DNA of 64,000 nucleotides from Labrenzia sp. THAF82 (GCF_009363435.1 NZ_CP045354.1:4864501-4928500), one strand, 5' to 3'. Positions 1-8,847 are shown, counted from the stretch's first letter. Made by a program: numbers and translations. Notes: generated by a model from the sequence alone, not told the origin.

Positions 1-1076
1 ACCCGTCCAGGATGGCTGTGTGTCAGGCGGGAAAAGAAGTTGGACCAGGCAATTGAGCCCGCGTAGGAGTTGGTGACATTGATCTTGATCTGACACACGA
101 TGACGAAGACGCCGGTCAGGGCGATGGCCACTTCCGGCGTTGTGACTTTGCTGAAAGCCACAAGATACATATGCGTCGGTTCGACAGCCTTGTCTGGCGC
201 CAATCCACTTTGCAGGGCAACGACGACCAGGAACGAGCCCATAAGCAACTTTATAGCGCCAACGACGATCCATCCCGGCCCTGCAGCCAACAATGCAAGC
301 CACCAGCTGCCGCGTCGTCCCCGCCTTTGACGTGGCAGAAATCGAAGGAAGTCAACCTGCTCCCCAATCTGTGCAATCAAGGAAAATAGAACCGCACTGG
401 CCGCGCCGAAGAGCAGAAGTTCAAACTGCCCCTCTTCATTCCCGAAGCGCCCTGAAAAACTCTGCCAGTCTTCAATCGGCGCAACACCTTGCCAGGCGAG
501 AAACACGAATGGCAGCAATTGAAGGGCGATCCACACGGGCTGCGTATAGACTTGCAGACGGCTAATCAAAGTAATGCCGTATATCACCATCGGGATGACA
601 ACGAGCGAACAGACGAGATAGCCGATGTTGAGCGGAATGCCGAGAAACAGCTCAAGCGCCGTTGCCATTATCGCCGCTTCCAGAGCGAAGAAGATGAAAG
701 TGAAACTCGCATAGATGAGCGAGGTAACCGTGGATCCGATGTAACCGAAACCGGCCCCGCGCGTCAGCAAGTCGATGTCTACGCCGTATTTCACTGCGTA
801 GTAGGAGATCGGCAAGCCTGTAATGAAAATCAGCAATGCCACCAAAAGGATTGCCGATACGGCATTTGTGAAGCCGTAATTGTAGGTGATGGCAGCTCCG
901 ATCGCCTCCAGTGCCAAGAACGAAATCGCGCCGAGCGCGGTATTGGCGACCCACACCGGGGACCACCTGCGTGCGCTTTTGGCGGTAAAGCGCAGGGCGT
1001 AGTCTTCCAGGGTCTGGTTAGCGACCCACTGGTTATAAGTTCGACGCAAGCGAACGACCCGCTGATGACCTGCCAT
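1..1076 (-). CDS. NCS1-family permease (N-terminal part; 3' end beyond window)
   Basis: The minus strand from the ATG at 1076 is open to the window edge (about 358 codons), so the gene is cut by the window and its full length is unknown. The translation opens MAGHQRVVRLRRTYNQWVAN, then TLEDYALRFTAKSAR, and is a long hydrophobic multi-helix protein. It aligns along its whole visible length with the permease half of the kinase at 40001-43390, including GVDIDLLTRGAGFGYIGSTV and QIGEQVDFLRFLP. NCS1 permeases carry purines, cytosine, allantoin and related compounds. It may be a plain permease or the front of a second permease-histidine kinase fusion; the sequence here cannot decide. A purine-rich stretch (AAGGCGGGG) precedes the ATG. 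It is divergent from a Urt-like ABC operon, the same pairing as at 40001-49574. Confidence 0.85.
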   Translation of the reverse strand, partial: MAGHQRVVRLRRTYNQWVANQTLEDYALRFTAKSARRWSPVWVANTALGAISFLALEAIGAAITYNYGFTNAVSAILLVALLIFITGLPISYYAVKYGVDIDLLTRGAGFGYIGSTVTSLIYASFTFIFFALEAAIMATALELFLGIPLNIGYLVCSLVVIPMVIYGITLISRLQVYTQPVWIALQLLPFVFLAWQGVAPIEDWQSFSGRFGNEEGQFELLLFGAASAVLFSLIAQIGEQVDFLRFLPRQRRGRRGSWWLALLAAGPGWIVVGAIKLLMGSFLVVVALQSGLAPDKAVEPTHMYLVAFSKVTTPEVAIALTGVFVIVCQIKINVTNSYAGSIAWSNFFSRLTHSHPGR

Positions 1077-1525
1077 ATACCCCGCCTTGCGAAACTGCTT
1101 TGGTCAGTCACGCTTAGTATTTGTGCAATGCAATCAATTGACCTGCTGCTTTCGCACAATCTCACGGCAGAGCGCGCTGACGAAACAACAAATCTTCCCT
1201 TCACCTTTCTCAAAAGCAAAATACATGCCTAAAAATTTTGAAAATAACTTTTACCTTAAAAGTTGTATTCAAAACTATATTTAAGATTCACTCTTGATAT
1301 TCTCTCATCATCAATAGAGATGAAAAACCTCAACGTATTACCCCCCAAACAATTCGACCCATACAAACGTAAAACGATCTCATAATTTCTCTGCGCTTGG
1401 AATCAGTCAATTGACCCACAGCAACTGACGCATTGCGGCAGTGCACAAATTCAAGCGAGCCTTCCCTCCATGCGGTGGCGCCATGTGGTGCCCTGCTCCA
1501 ACCTCAAACATGGAGGGGTCACCTG
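1077..1525. promoter_or_regulatory. Divergent intergenic region between NCS1 gene and ABC operon
   Basis: 449 bp without a convincing gene; the stretch around 1200-1400 is distinctly AT-rich. It contains two copies of the TCAATTGA core: ATCAATTGAC at 1133-1142, about 57 bp upstream of the NCS1 start, and GTCAATTGAC at 1406-1415, 111 bp upstream of the binding-protein start. It presumably carries both divergent promoters. No clear -24/-12 sigma-54 promoter was recognised. Confidence 0.6.
1406..1415. promoter_or_regulatory. Palindrome GTCAATTGAC, candidate operator
   Basis: A perfect 10-bp palindrome whose last base is 111 bp upstream of the ATG at 1526. The identical 10-mer lies at 43627-43636, 113 bp upstream of the paralogous urtA start. 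Identity plus matching position in two paralogous operons suggests a shared regulator site. The likely candidate is the LuxR-type response regulator at 39097-40011, which is an inference. Confidence 0.5.
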
Positions 1526-2779
1526 ATGCGACGCCTGAAAAACCTGATTGAAAACCGGCTCTCCCGCCGGGCAGTTCTTGCCGGAACAGTGTCGGCTGCA
1601 ACACTCGCGATGACCGGTGCTTTGACGCCGTCATTCGCACAAGATGTCAACACGACCGGTCTTGCCGTTACTGAAGACACCGTGAAAGTCGGGATCCTGC
1701 ACTCCGTTACCGGGACAATGGCAATTTCCGAAACCGGTTCGGTACAGGCGGAAAAGCTTGCAATCGAGCAAATCAACGCCATGGGCGGCGTTCTGGGACG
1801 CAAGATCGAATATATTCAGGAAGACGGCGCTTCCGATTGGCCAACCTTTGCGGAAAAGGCGAAAAAACTTCTGGTCAACGACAAGGTAGCCGCCGTGTTC
1901 GGATGCTGGACCTCCGCATCCCGCAAGGCCGTATTGCCGGTCTTTGAACAGTACAACGGCATGCTCTACTACCCCACCTTCTACGAGGGTTTGGAGCAGT
2001 CACCTAATGTGATCTACACCGGCCAGGAAGCCACTCAGCAGATCATTGCCGGGATTGATTGGGTCGCCAAGGAAAAGGGTGCCAAGAGCTTCTATCTGCT
2101 CGGTTCGGACTATATCTGGCCGCGCACGTCCAACAAGATCGCACGCAAACACATCGAAAAGCTGGGCCACAAGGTTGTCGGCGAGGAGTACTATCCGCTC
2201 GGCCACACCCAATTCAATTCGGTGATCAACAAGATCAAGTTGAAGAAGCCTGATGTGATCTACGCAATCGTGGTCGGTGGTTCAAATGTCGCCTTCTACA
2301 AGCAGCTCAAGGCTGCGGGCATCGACATGACAAAAGAGAAGCCTCTGCTTTTGACCATTTCGGTGACCGAAGATGAAATTCGTGGCATCGGTGGAGAAAA
2401 CATCGAAGGCGCTTACGCTGCGATGAAATACTTCCAGTCTCTCGACAATGAAAACAACCAGGCATTCGTCAAGGCTTTCAAGGAGAGATGGGGCGACGAC
2501 ATCGTGATCGGCGATGTGACGCAAGCAGCCTATCTCGGCCCGTGGCTCTGGAAAGCCGCCGTTGAGAAGGCGGGCAGCTTCGATATCGACAAGGTTCGCC
2601 TCGCGTCACCTGGTATTGAGCTGACGACCGCACCGGAAGGATATGTCCGCGTGCATGAAAACCATCACCTTTGGTCCAAGACCAGAATTGGTCTCGCCAA
2701 AACCGACGGTCAGTACGAAATGATCTACGAAACCGCGGACCTGATGGAACCGGATCCGTTCCCGGAAGGCTACCAGTAA
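1526..2779 (+). CDS. Urea/short-chain amide ABC transporter substrate-binding protein (UrtA/FmdD-like)
   Basis: 417-aa periplasmic binding protein of the branched-chain amino acid/amide type (Peripla_BP_5), the solute receptor of the importer encoded downstream. The start is the ATG at 1526 because GGAGGGG precedes it by about 7 bases; the longer upstream frame has no such site. The N-terminus carries a twin-arginine-like signal (LSRRAVLAG, hydrophobic run, cleavage near SFA-QD), so Tat export is plausible. The mature part has the UrtA-type blocks VKVGILHSVTGTMAISETG, ASDWPTFAEKAKKLL and AVFGCWTSASRKAVLPVFE. It resembles the UrtA at 43749-45032 closely but keeps a different C-terminus. Because formamidase follows in the operon, short amides such as formamide or acetamide are a likely ligand; urea remains possible. 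Confidence 0.85.
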   Translation: MRRLKNLIENRLSRRAVLAGTVSAATLAMTGALTPSFAQDVNTTGLAVTEDTVKVGILHSVTGTMAISETGSVQAEKLAIEQINAMGGVLGRKIEYIQEDGASDWPTFAEKAKKLLVNDKVAAVFGCWTSASRKAVLPVFEQYNGMLYYPTFYEGLEQSPNVIYTGQEATQQIIAGIDWVAKEKGAKSFYLLGSDYIWPRTSNKIARKHIEKLGHKVVGEEYYPLGHTQFNSVINKIKLKKPDVIYAIVVGGSNVAFYKQLKAAGIDMTKEKPLLLTISVTEDEIRGIGGENIEGAYAAMKYFQSLDNENNQAFVKAFKERWGDDIVIGDVTQAAYLGPWLWKAAVEKAGSFDIDKVRLASPGIELTTAPEGYVRVHENHHLWSKTRIGLAKTDGQYEMIYETADLMEPDPFPEGYQ

Positions 2780-2835
2780 GCCGACGCCTGTTCCCCAGGA
2801 ACGGAAACGCCCGTTCTAAAGACGGGCCAACCCGG

Positions 2836-2866
2836 GGCGCTGCGTGGATGCAGCCTGCGCAGCGCC
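2836..2866 (+). promoter_or_regulatory. Hairpin between binding-protein and permease genes
   Basis: A perfect 9-bp GC-rich inverted repeat (GGCGCTGCG at 2836-2844, CGCAGCGCC at 2858-2866) in the 168-bp gap after the binding-protein gene. There is no T-run after it, so it is more likely an mRNA-stabilising or partial-termination element, letting the binding protein be made in excess over the membrane parts, than a full terminator. Confidence 0.5.
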
Positions 2867-2947
2867 GCCTCAACAACCTCATCCTAACCCATTCCCACAG
2901 CAGGGGCACCGGCATTTGCGCCGCCCCAAAGCATGGAGACGTGCGCA

Positions 2948-3874
2948 ATGTTCGCCGACTATACCTGGACAGAACTCGGGTCAATCTTTGCCATGCAGGG
3001 TTTTGCCGGACTGATCCTGTTTTCCGTCTTTGTCCTGATGGCCCTCGGCCTGGCCATCATTTTCGGCCAGATGGGCGTCATCAACATGGCTCATGGCGAG
3101 TTCATGATCCTCGGCGCTTACGTGACGTACCTGTGCTCCAATTTTGTCGAAGCTTACGCGCCATCCCTCTTCGGTGTGTACTTCTTCTTTGCCATGATAT
3201 TGGCCTTTGTCGCCGCCGGGTCGCTAGGTGCGCTTGTTGAATGGTCTCTCATCAGACACCTCTATAAGCGGCCGCTCGATACGTTGCTGGCGACATGGGG
3301 CCTCAGCCTGATCCTGCAGCAAGCATACCGGTCGATTTTCGGTGCTCGAGAGGTGGGTGTCACCCTTCCGAACTGGCTTCTCGGATCGGTTCCGTTGACA
3401 GACATCATCGAGATCCCGATCAACGGGATCTTCGTGATGGTGCTCACCTTCTTCATCGCGATCGGCGTCTATTTCATCCTGTTCAGGTCCCGCATGGGCA
3501 TGCAGACGCGCGCCGTGGTGCAAAACCGTGTGATGGCGGGTGCAGTCGGTATCAACACCGAAAAAGTCGATCGGCACACCTTTGCTCTTGGCTGCGGCAT
3601 CGCCGGCATCGCAGGCAGCGCTTTCACCATGATCGGTTCAACCGGACCCACCGCGGGTCAGCTCTATATCGTCGACACGTTCCTGATCGTCGTATTTGGC
3701 GGCGCGGCCAGCCTTCTGGGCACGATTGCCTCATCTTTCGCCATCAGTCAGGCGCAATCGACAATGGAATTCTTCCTGTCCGGCTCAATGGCCAAGGTGC
3801 TCACCCTGTTGACGGTTGTCGGCATCTTGATGCTGCGCCCTCAAGGTCTTTTCTCCCTGAAAATCCGCCGCTGA
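2948..3874 (+). CDS. ABC transporter permease, LivH/UrtB-type
   Basis: 308-aa inner-membrane permease (BPD_transp_2 family) that pairs with the permease at 3885 to form the channel. The ATG at 2948 has GGAGA 8 bases upstream; the earlier ATG at 2933 does not. Typical LivH/UrtB blocks are visible: GLAIIFGQMGVINMAHGEFM, RPLDTLLATWGLSLILQQAY, and FGGAASLLGT near the C-terminus. Unlike the UrtB at 45261, it lacks the roughly 240-residue N-terminal periplasmic domain, so the protein is permease only. The following gene starts 10 bases after its stop. Confidence 0.9.
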   Translation: MFADYTWTELGSIFAMQGFAGLILFSVFVLMALGLAIIFGQMGVINMAHGEFMILGAYVTYLCSNFVEAYAPSLFGVYFFFAMILAFVAAGSLGALVEWSLIRHLYKRPLDTLLATWGLSLILQQAYRSIFGAREVGVTLPNWLLGSVPLTDIIEIPINGIFVMVLTFFIAIGVYFILFRSRMGMQTRAVVQNRVMAGAVGINTEKVDRHTFALGCGIAGIAGSAFTMIGSTGPTAGQLYIVDTFLIVVFGGAASLLGTIASSFAISQAQSTMEFFLSGSMAKVLTLLTVVGILMLRPQGLFSLKIRR

Positions 3875-3884
3875 GGAGGTAACG

Positions 3885-5048
3885 ATGACCAGCTTGAAAT
3901 CCTTCATGTCCCGGCAGGAAATGCTCGGCCTCCTGGTGATTGCAGCGGTGCTGTTCGTTGTCATGCCGCTCGCCATGGACATCTTCAGACTGAACCTGTT
4001 CGGCAAGTATCTGACCTACGCATTTGTCGCAATCGGCCTTGTCCTTTGCTGGGGCAAGGGTGGAATTCTGAGCCTCGGGCAAGGCGTTTTCTTCGGCCTC
4101 GGTGGGTACTGCATGGCCATGTATCTGAAGCTGGAGGCCTCAACACCGGAGGCCACCGCCATCCAGTCGACACCGGGCATCCCCGATTTCATGGACTGGA
4201 ACCAGATCACGGCACTACCCTGGTTCTGGCAACCATTCAACAGCCTCACCTTCACGATCGTCGCGATCATCGCAGTTCCGGCTCTGTTTGCCTTCATCAT
4301 TGGCACAGCCATGTTCAAGCGCCGTGTGGGCGGGGTCTATTTTGCCATCATCACCCAGGCAATCGCTGCAATCCTGACCATCCTCATCATCGGTCAACAG
4401 GGCTATACGGGTGGCGTCAACGGCATCACGGACCTGCGCACTCTCAAAGGCTGGGATATACGGACCGATGAAGCCAAATACATCCTCTATTATGTCAATG
4501 GCGGCCTTCTGATCGCGGTTCTGCTGCTCAGCCAAATCGTTCTGAAGAGCAAGCTCGGCAGGCTTTTGGTTGCAGTCAGGGACCAGGAAGACAGGGTCCG
4601 GTTCTCCGGCTACGACGTTTCCAATATCAAGATCTTCGTCTTCTGCTTCGCAGCCGTCCTGTCCGCGATTGGGGGCGCGATGTTCACCCTGCAGGTCGGG
4701 TTCATGTCGCCGTCTTTCGTCGGCATCGTCCCTTCCATCGAGATGGTCATCTTTTGCGCGGTTGGTGGGCGCCTGTCGATCTTTGGAGCCGTCTACGGAA
4801 CGCTGCTCGTCAACTGGGCAAAGACAACATTCTCCGAGACGTTTCCCGAACTCTGGCTCTTCGGCCTCGGAGCTCTGTTCATCGCCGTGGTTCTGGTCTT
4901 CCCCAACGGACTGTCAGGTCTCTACCGCAGCTATCTCGCGCCGCTTGTGGACCGCTTCATCGTTCCGAAGGGACGAAAGACTGAGCCGGACGAGCCAACG
5001 CCGGTGGCACCTTTCAGTGCGGACACAACAGCCAAACCCGCGGAGTAG
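3885..5048 (+). CDS. ABC transporter permease, LivM/UrtC-type
   Basis: 387-aa inner-membrane permease with many hydrophobic helices. Family blocks include LGKYLTYAFVAIGLVLCWGKGGILSLGQ (read as two adjoining motifs), VGGVYFAIITQAIAAI, GYTGGVNGITDL, VAVRDQEDRVRFSGYDV and AVGGRLSIFGAVYGT. GAGGTAACG gives a ribosome site just before the ATG. The C-terminal tail after residue 355 is hydrophilic and proline-rich, as in UrtC proteins. It lies mid-operon between the first permease and the ATPases, with short gaps. Confidence 0.9.
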   Translation: MTSLKSFMSRQEMLGLLVIAAVLFVVMPLAMDIFRLNLFGKYLTYAFVAIGLVLCWGKGGILSLGQGVFFGLGGYCMAMYLKLEASTPEATAIQSTPGIPDFMDWNQITALPWFWQPFNSLTFTIVAIIAVPALFAFIIGTAMFKRRVGGVYFAIITQAIAAILTILIIGQQGYTGGVNGITDLRTLKGWDIRTDEAKYILYYVNGGLLIAVLLLSQIVLKSKLGRLLVAVRDQEDRVRFSGYDVSNIKIFVFCFAAVLSAIGGAMFTLQVGFMSPSFVGIVPSIEMVIFCAVGGRLSIFGAVYGTLLVNWAKTTFSETFPELWLFGLGALFIAVVLVFPNGLSGLYRSYLAPLVDRFIVPKGRKTEPDEPTPVAPFSADTTAKPAE

Positions 5049-5057
5049 GACGCAGTC

Positions 5058-5813
5058 ATGAACACGCTCAACAACAACACGGATTTCCTGCTCGCCATCG
5101 AGAACCTGACCGTGTCCTTCGACGGCTTCAAGGCGGTCAACGATCTCAATCTTTACATCGACGAGAACGAAATCCACGTCATCATCGGCCCAAATGGTGC
5201 CGGCAAGACAACGGTTCTGGATCTCATCTGCGGAAGAACCAAGGCAACCGACGGGTCGATCAAGTTTCGCAACAAGGAACTGACAGCCATGCGAGAGCAC
5301 GAGATCGTGCGGGAGGGTGTCGGCAGAAAATTTCAGAACCCGTCCATTTATGAAGATCTTACGGTCTTTGAGAACCTGGAGCTCTCTTTTCCACGTGGCC
5401 GGACCGTCTTTGGCGCTCTCACCTTTCAGCGCGACGAGGAAGTCAGGTCTCGCGTCAGAGAAATCGCCGAGATGGTCTTCCTGGATACTCTTCTGGACAT
5501 GCAAGCCGCTCTTTTGAGCCACGGTCAGAAGCAGTGGCTGGAAATCGGCATGCTGCTCATTCAGGACCCGGAGCTCTTGATGCTGGATGAGCCGGTTGCC
5601 GGCATGAGCGTCTCGGAACGCAAACAGACCGCAAAACTTCTTAATGAAATCACCAAAGGGCGCTCGGTGATGGTGGTCGAACACGACATGAAGTTCGTCG
5701 AAGACATCGCCCACCGCGTCACCGTCCTGCACCAGGGCAAGATCCTGTCGGAAGGGTCAATGGCCAAGGTCCAGGCAGATCCCAAGGTCATCGATGTCTA
5801 TCTCGGTCACTAG
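5058..5813 (+). CDS. ABC transporter ATP-binding protein, UrtD-like
   Basis: 251-aa cytoplasmic ATPase powering the amide/urea importer. Walker A is GPNGAGKTT (about residues 41-49), the signature is LSHGQKQWLEIGM, Walker B is LLMLDEPVAG, and the switch histidine is in VVEHD. The signature LSHGQKQWLEIGM is shared with the UrtD at 48129, placing it in the UrtD branch rather than LivG of amino-acid importers. It starts 9 bases after the permease stop and ends 9 bases before the second ATPase gene. Confidence 0.9.
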   Translation: MNTLNNNTDFLLAIENLTVSFDGFKAVNDLNLYIDENEIHVIIGPNGAGKTTVLDLICGRTKATDGSIKFRNKELTAMREHEIVREGVGRKFQNPSIYEDLTVFENLELSFPRGRTVFGALTFQRDEEVRSRVREIAEMVFLDTLLDMQAALLSHGQKQWLEIGMLLIQDPELLMLDEPVAGMSVSERKQTAKLLNEITKGRSVMVVEHDMKFVEDIAHRVTVLHQGKILSEGSMAKVQADPKVIDVYLGH

Positions 5814-5822
5814 GAGGCTCAC

Positions 5823-6512
5823 ATGCTGAATGTAGCGCATTACCACGTGGCCTACGGCCAAAGCGAGGTCCTGCATGGGCTCGATTTCACGGTGGCTCCG
5901 GGCGAAATCATTGCCATCATGGGACGGAACGGCATGGGCAAGACCACGCTGATGAAATCCCTGATGGGTATCGTTCCAACCAAGGATGGTGCGGCTGCCG
6001 TTGACGGCATCGATATCACGTCGATGAGAAGCTACGAGAGAGTGGCCAGCGGCATCGCCTATGTACCTCAGGGACGGATGATCTTTCCAACCATGACGGT
6101 GCAGGAGAACATCGAAACCGGGTTGACGATCAGCGGCCAATCCAAGGTGCCAGGAGACATCTACGAGCTGTTCCCGGTTTTGCTTGAAATGAACGGACGC
6201 CGCGGAGGCAACCTTTCCGGCGGTCAACAGCAACAATTGGCTATCGCGCGGGCACTTGCAACAAATCCCAAAGTGCTTCTGCTGGACGAGCCGACCGAAG
6301 GCATTCAGCCTTCCATTATCCGGGAAATGGCAAGGGTGTTGAGGCGTATCCGCGATGAGCGTGGCCTGTCCATCGTTGTCTCCGAACAGGTGCTCTCCTT
6401 TGCATTGGACGTCGCCGACCGCGTGCTCGTTCTGGAAAATGGCCGGCTCGTCCACGATGAACCCCGCGACAGTGTCGATGAAGACAAGGTCGCAGCATTC
6501 CTTTCCGTCTAA
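5823..6512 (+). CDS. ABC transporter ATP-binding protein, UrtE-like
   Basis: 229-aa second ATPase of the importer (LivF/UrtE type). Walker A is GRNGMGKTT, the signature is LSGGQQQQLAIAR, Walker B and the following block read LLLDEPTEGIQPSI, and the switch region is VVSEQ, where Gln takes the place of His as is usual in this branch. AGGAGG lies just upstream of the ATG, overlapping the stop of the previous gene. The paralogue at 48879 is similar along its length. Confidence 0.9.
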   Translation: MLNVAHYHVAYGQSEVLHGLDFTVAPGEIIAIMGRNGMGKTTLMKSLMGIVPTKDGAAAVDGIDITSMRSYERVASGIAYVPQGRMIFPTMTVQENIETGLTISGQSKVPGDIYELFPVLLEMNGRRGGNLSGGQQQQLAIARALATNPKVLLLDEPTEGIQPSIIREMARVLRRIRDERGLSIVVSEQVLSFALDVADRVLVLENGRLVHDEPRDSVDEDKVAAFLSV

Positions 6513-6562
6513 CTCCGTTTCCAACCGCGCCAACGCATGCGCACTTCCAAGAGGAGAACCCC

Positions 6563-7792
6563 ATGGCTGATACGCTGATTTCGGTAGATTTGAGTGAGTC
6601 TCCGCATACAAACGAGAAAATACACAATCGCTGGCACCCGGACATCCCCATGGCGGTCTGGGTTGAACCGGGTGACGATTTCAAGATCGAGACCTACGAC
6701 TGGACTGGTGGGCAAATCAAGAATGACGATGATGCAGCCGATGTCAGGGATGTCGAACTTGAACAGGTCCACTACCTTTCCGGCCCTATCGGCGTCAAAG
6801 GTGCAGAACCGGGAGACCTCCTCGTCGTCGATATTCTCGATATCGGCGCCAAGGAAGAAATGCTCTGGGGGTTTAATGGCTTCTTCTCAAAGCAAAACGG
6901 CGGCGGTTTCCTGACGGAACACTTCCCGGAGGCACAAAAATCGATCTGGGACATTGAAGGTATGTTCACGCGCTCCAGGCACGTGCCGGGCGTCAGTTAT
7001 GCTGGGCTTATTCATCCCGGACTGATCGGCTGTCTGCCCGATCGCTCAATGCTGGATATGTGGAATTCGCGTGAGAAGGCCCTATTCGAAACGGAGCCCG
7101 ACCGTGTTCCGCCGTTGGCAGCGCTTCCCAACACTCAGTCGGCTCACATGGGCCAGTTGAAAGGCGAAGCAAAGGAAAAGGCTGCCGCAGAAGGCGCGCG
7201 CACCGTGCCGCCGCGCGAGCATGGTGGCAATTGCGACATCAAAGATCTGTCACGTGGTTCAAAAATCTATTTCCCGGTTTATGTCGACGGTGCAGGCCTT
7301 TCCATGGGCGATCTGCATTTCAGCCAAGGTGATGGCGAGATCACTTTCTGCGGCGCGATCGAGATGGCCGGTTGGCTGCATATCCGCGTCAACCTGATCA
7401 AGGGCGGTGTAGCGAAATACGGTGTCAAAAACCCGATTTTCAAGCCTTCACCGATCACTCCAAGCTACGACGACTACCTGATCTTCGAAGGCATTTCAGT
7501 CGATGAAGCAGGAACCCAGCACTATCTGGATGTTCATATCGCCTACCGGATGGCCTGCCTCAACGCCATAGAATATATGAAGAAATTTGGATATTCGGGC
7601 GCTCAGGCCTACGCCATTCTGGGTACAGCACCCGTTCAGGGGCACATATCCGGCGTAGTCGACATACCAAATGCCTGCGCCACATTGTGGCTGCCAACCG
7701 ACATTTTCGACTTCGACATGATGCCAGGCTCGGAAGGGCCAATGAAGTTCATTGACGGGTCCGTTGATATTCCGCTGGCTCCAGACCTTTGA
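6563..7792 (+). CDS. fmdA: Formamidase (FmdA/acetamidase family)
   Basis: 409-aa cytoplasmic enzyme of the FmdA_AmdA family, which hydrolyses formamide (and poorly other short amides) to ammonia and the acid. The length matches the roughly 407-aa formamidase of Methylophilus. Visible family blocks include HNRWHPDIP near the start, GPIGVKGAEPGDLLVVDI, PREHGGNCDIKDLSRGS, VDGAGLSMGDLHFSQGDGE and EISGVVDIP-like residues near 365. GAGGAG lies upstream of the ATG. It sits 50 bp behind an amide/urea-type ABC importer and just ahead of fmdB, the same neighbourhood as the known fmd clusters. This makes ammonia from formamide the likely purpose of the operon. Confidence 0.9.
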   Translation: MADTLISVDLSESPHTNEKIHNRWHPDIPMAVWVEPGDDFKIETYDWTGGQIKNDDDAADVRDVELEQVHYLSGPIGVKGAEPGDLLVVDILDIGAKEEMLWGFNGFFSKQNGGGFLTEHFPEAQKSIWDIEGMFTRSRHVPGVSYAGLIHPGLIGCLPDRSMLDMWNSREKALFETEPDRVPPLAALPNTQSAHMGQLKGEAKEKAAAEGARTVPPREHGGNCDIKDLSRGSKIYFPVYVDGAGLSMGDLHFSQGDGEITFCGAIEMAGWLHIRVNLIKGGVAKYGVKNPIFKPSPITPSYDDYLIFEGISVDEAGTQHYLDVHIAYRMACLNAIEYMKKFGYSGAQAYAILGTAPVQGHISGVVDIPNACATLWLPTDIFDFDMMPGSEGPMKFIDGSVDIPLAPDL

Positions 7793-7802
7793 GGAGAATG
7801 CT

Positions 7803-8177
7803 ATGCCGGTTTATGACTACCTTTGTGCACAATGTGGGCCGATAACGGCGCTGCGACCGATGTCGGCTCACTCAGAACCAATCGAATGTCCGGTCTGCAA
7901 GCAGGAGGCGCCACGCGCTTTCCTGCAAGCGCCGAACATGTCAACTCTCTCAACGAGCGATCGGACAGCACATCAACGAAATGAAACGTCCCGCCACAGC
8001 CCCGTTCATTCGACCAAGTCGGATAGAGAAGATGGGGCCAAAGAGCGCAGGAAACGTCACCCGGCTGGTTGTTCCTGCTGTTCGAGTTCCAAAAACAGCT
8101 TTCGTTCAAGTGCTGTTTACAAGGCAGACGGCAGCAAGACGTTTCCTTCAAAAAGGCCCTGGATGATCAGCCACTAG
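7803..8177 (+). CDS. fmdB: FmdB-type zinc-ribbon protein
   Basis: 124-aa protein opening MPVYDYLCAQCGPI, the FmdB/CxxC regulatory-protein signature, with a second CPVC pair about 25 residues later. The two CxxC pairs would hold one zinc. The C-terminal half is polar and low-complexity, with a short Cys cluster CSCCSSS. The ATG at 7803 follows GAGGAG at a good distance and starts 10 bases after fmdA. FmdB proteins were proposed to regulate formamidase expression; the mechanism is not established. It is longer than minimal FmdB proteins because of the polar tail. Confidence 0.8.
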   Translation: MPVYDYLCAQCGPITALRPMSAHSEPIECPVCKQEAPRAFLQAPNMSTLSTSDRTAHQRNETSRHSPVHSTKSDREDGAKERRKRHPAGCSCCSSSKNSFRSSAVYKADGSKTFPSKRPWMISH

Positions 8178-8191
8178 AGCATTTCTCAACT

Positions 8192-8205
8192 TTGACTAAG
8201 GTCAT
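8192..8205 (+). promoter_or_regulatory. FNR/CRP-family half-site pair TTGAC-N4-GTCAT
   Basis: TTGAC TAAG GTCAT matches the TTGAC-N4-GTCAA form of an FNR-superfamily box at nine of ten positions. It lies 97 bp upstream of the DUF2478-moaA-mogA unit. A perfect version of the same form lies upstream of moeA (21598-21611), which suggests common control of the cofactor genes. Confidence 0.45.
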
Positions 8206-8301
8206 GGCAACACAGCTGGAAGCGGCTCACAACTTGAATTGAACTTGAGCGCAATCCGTCAGCTTTTGACAACGGGCTGACAGTCTCATTGGACAATTCA
8301 G

Positions 8302-8847
8302 ATGGTTGAAGACACACCGCTCTGCGGAGCAATCAGATCCAACCGAGGCGAAAACGTAGATCGCCTCCTGGAAACGCTTGTCAAACTGCTTCAGGCCGAG
8401 GGGCTTTGTGTATCCGGGGTCGTACAACGCCGCGCCGAATATGGTGATACCTGCTGCGCCGATATGGGGCTTGAACTCATATCGAGTGGCGAGACGATCG
8501 AAATATCGCAGGCGCTGGGGCGAGGATCGCAGGGCTGCCGGCTCGATCCGCGCAGTCTCGCCGATATCACGGCTCGATTGCAGATTGAAATCGACCTGAA
8601 ACCCGACCTCCTTGTCCTTAATCGATTCGGAAAAGGAGAACAGGATGGCCAGGGCTTTCGACAGTTGATCGGCAAGGCCATGGAGCTCTCCATTCCGGTT
8701 CTGACCGTGGTTCGAGAGCCGTACCTGGAGGCCTGGCGTAATTTTGCCGGCGAATTGGCTGTCGATCTTCCAGCTGACCTGGATGTAACCGTGGCCTGGT
8801 GCCTGACGGTTTCCGGCAAACCCGCGGCGGTGGCGGCCAATGGTTAG
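8302..8847 (+). CDS. DUF2478 protein, molybdenum-cofactor associated
   Basis: 181-aa cytoplasmic protein that I place in the DUF2478 family from its opening (GAIRSNRGENVDRLLETLVK), the SGVVQRR block, the Cys pair DTCCADM, the GCRLDPRSLADI block and the KPDLLVLNRFGKGE block. DUF2478 proteins look like NTPases that have lost the classical P-loop lysine and are usually encoded beside molybdenum transport or molybdoenzyme genes. Here it overlaps the moaA start by 8 bases, so the two are translationally coupled. The molecular function is not established; a nucleotide- or molybdopterin-handling role is only an inference from context. The ribosome site is weak. Confidence 0.75.
   Translation: MVEDTPLCGAIRSNRGENVDRLLETLVKLLQAEGLCVSGVVQRRAEYGDTCCADMGLELISSGETIEISQALGRGSQGCRLDPRSLADITARLQIEIDLKPDLLVLNRFGKGEQDGQGFRQLIGKAMELSIPVLTVVREPYLEAWRNFAGELAVDLPADLDVTVAWCLTVSGKPAAVAANG

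Noticed and set aside
489..1232. Long plus-strand open frame
   Set aside because: It is the complement of the NCS1 permease gene, whose minus-strand translation aligns throughout with the paralogue at 40001-43390.
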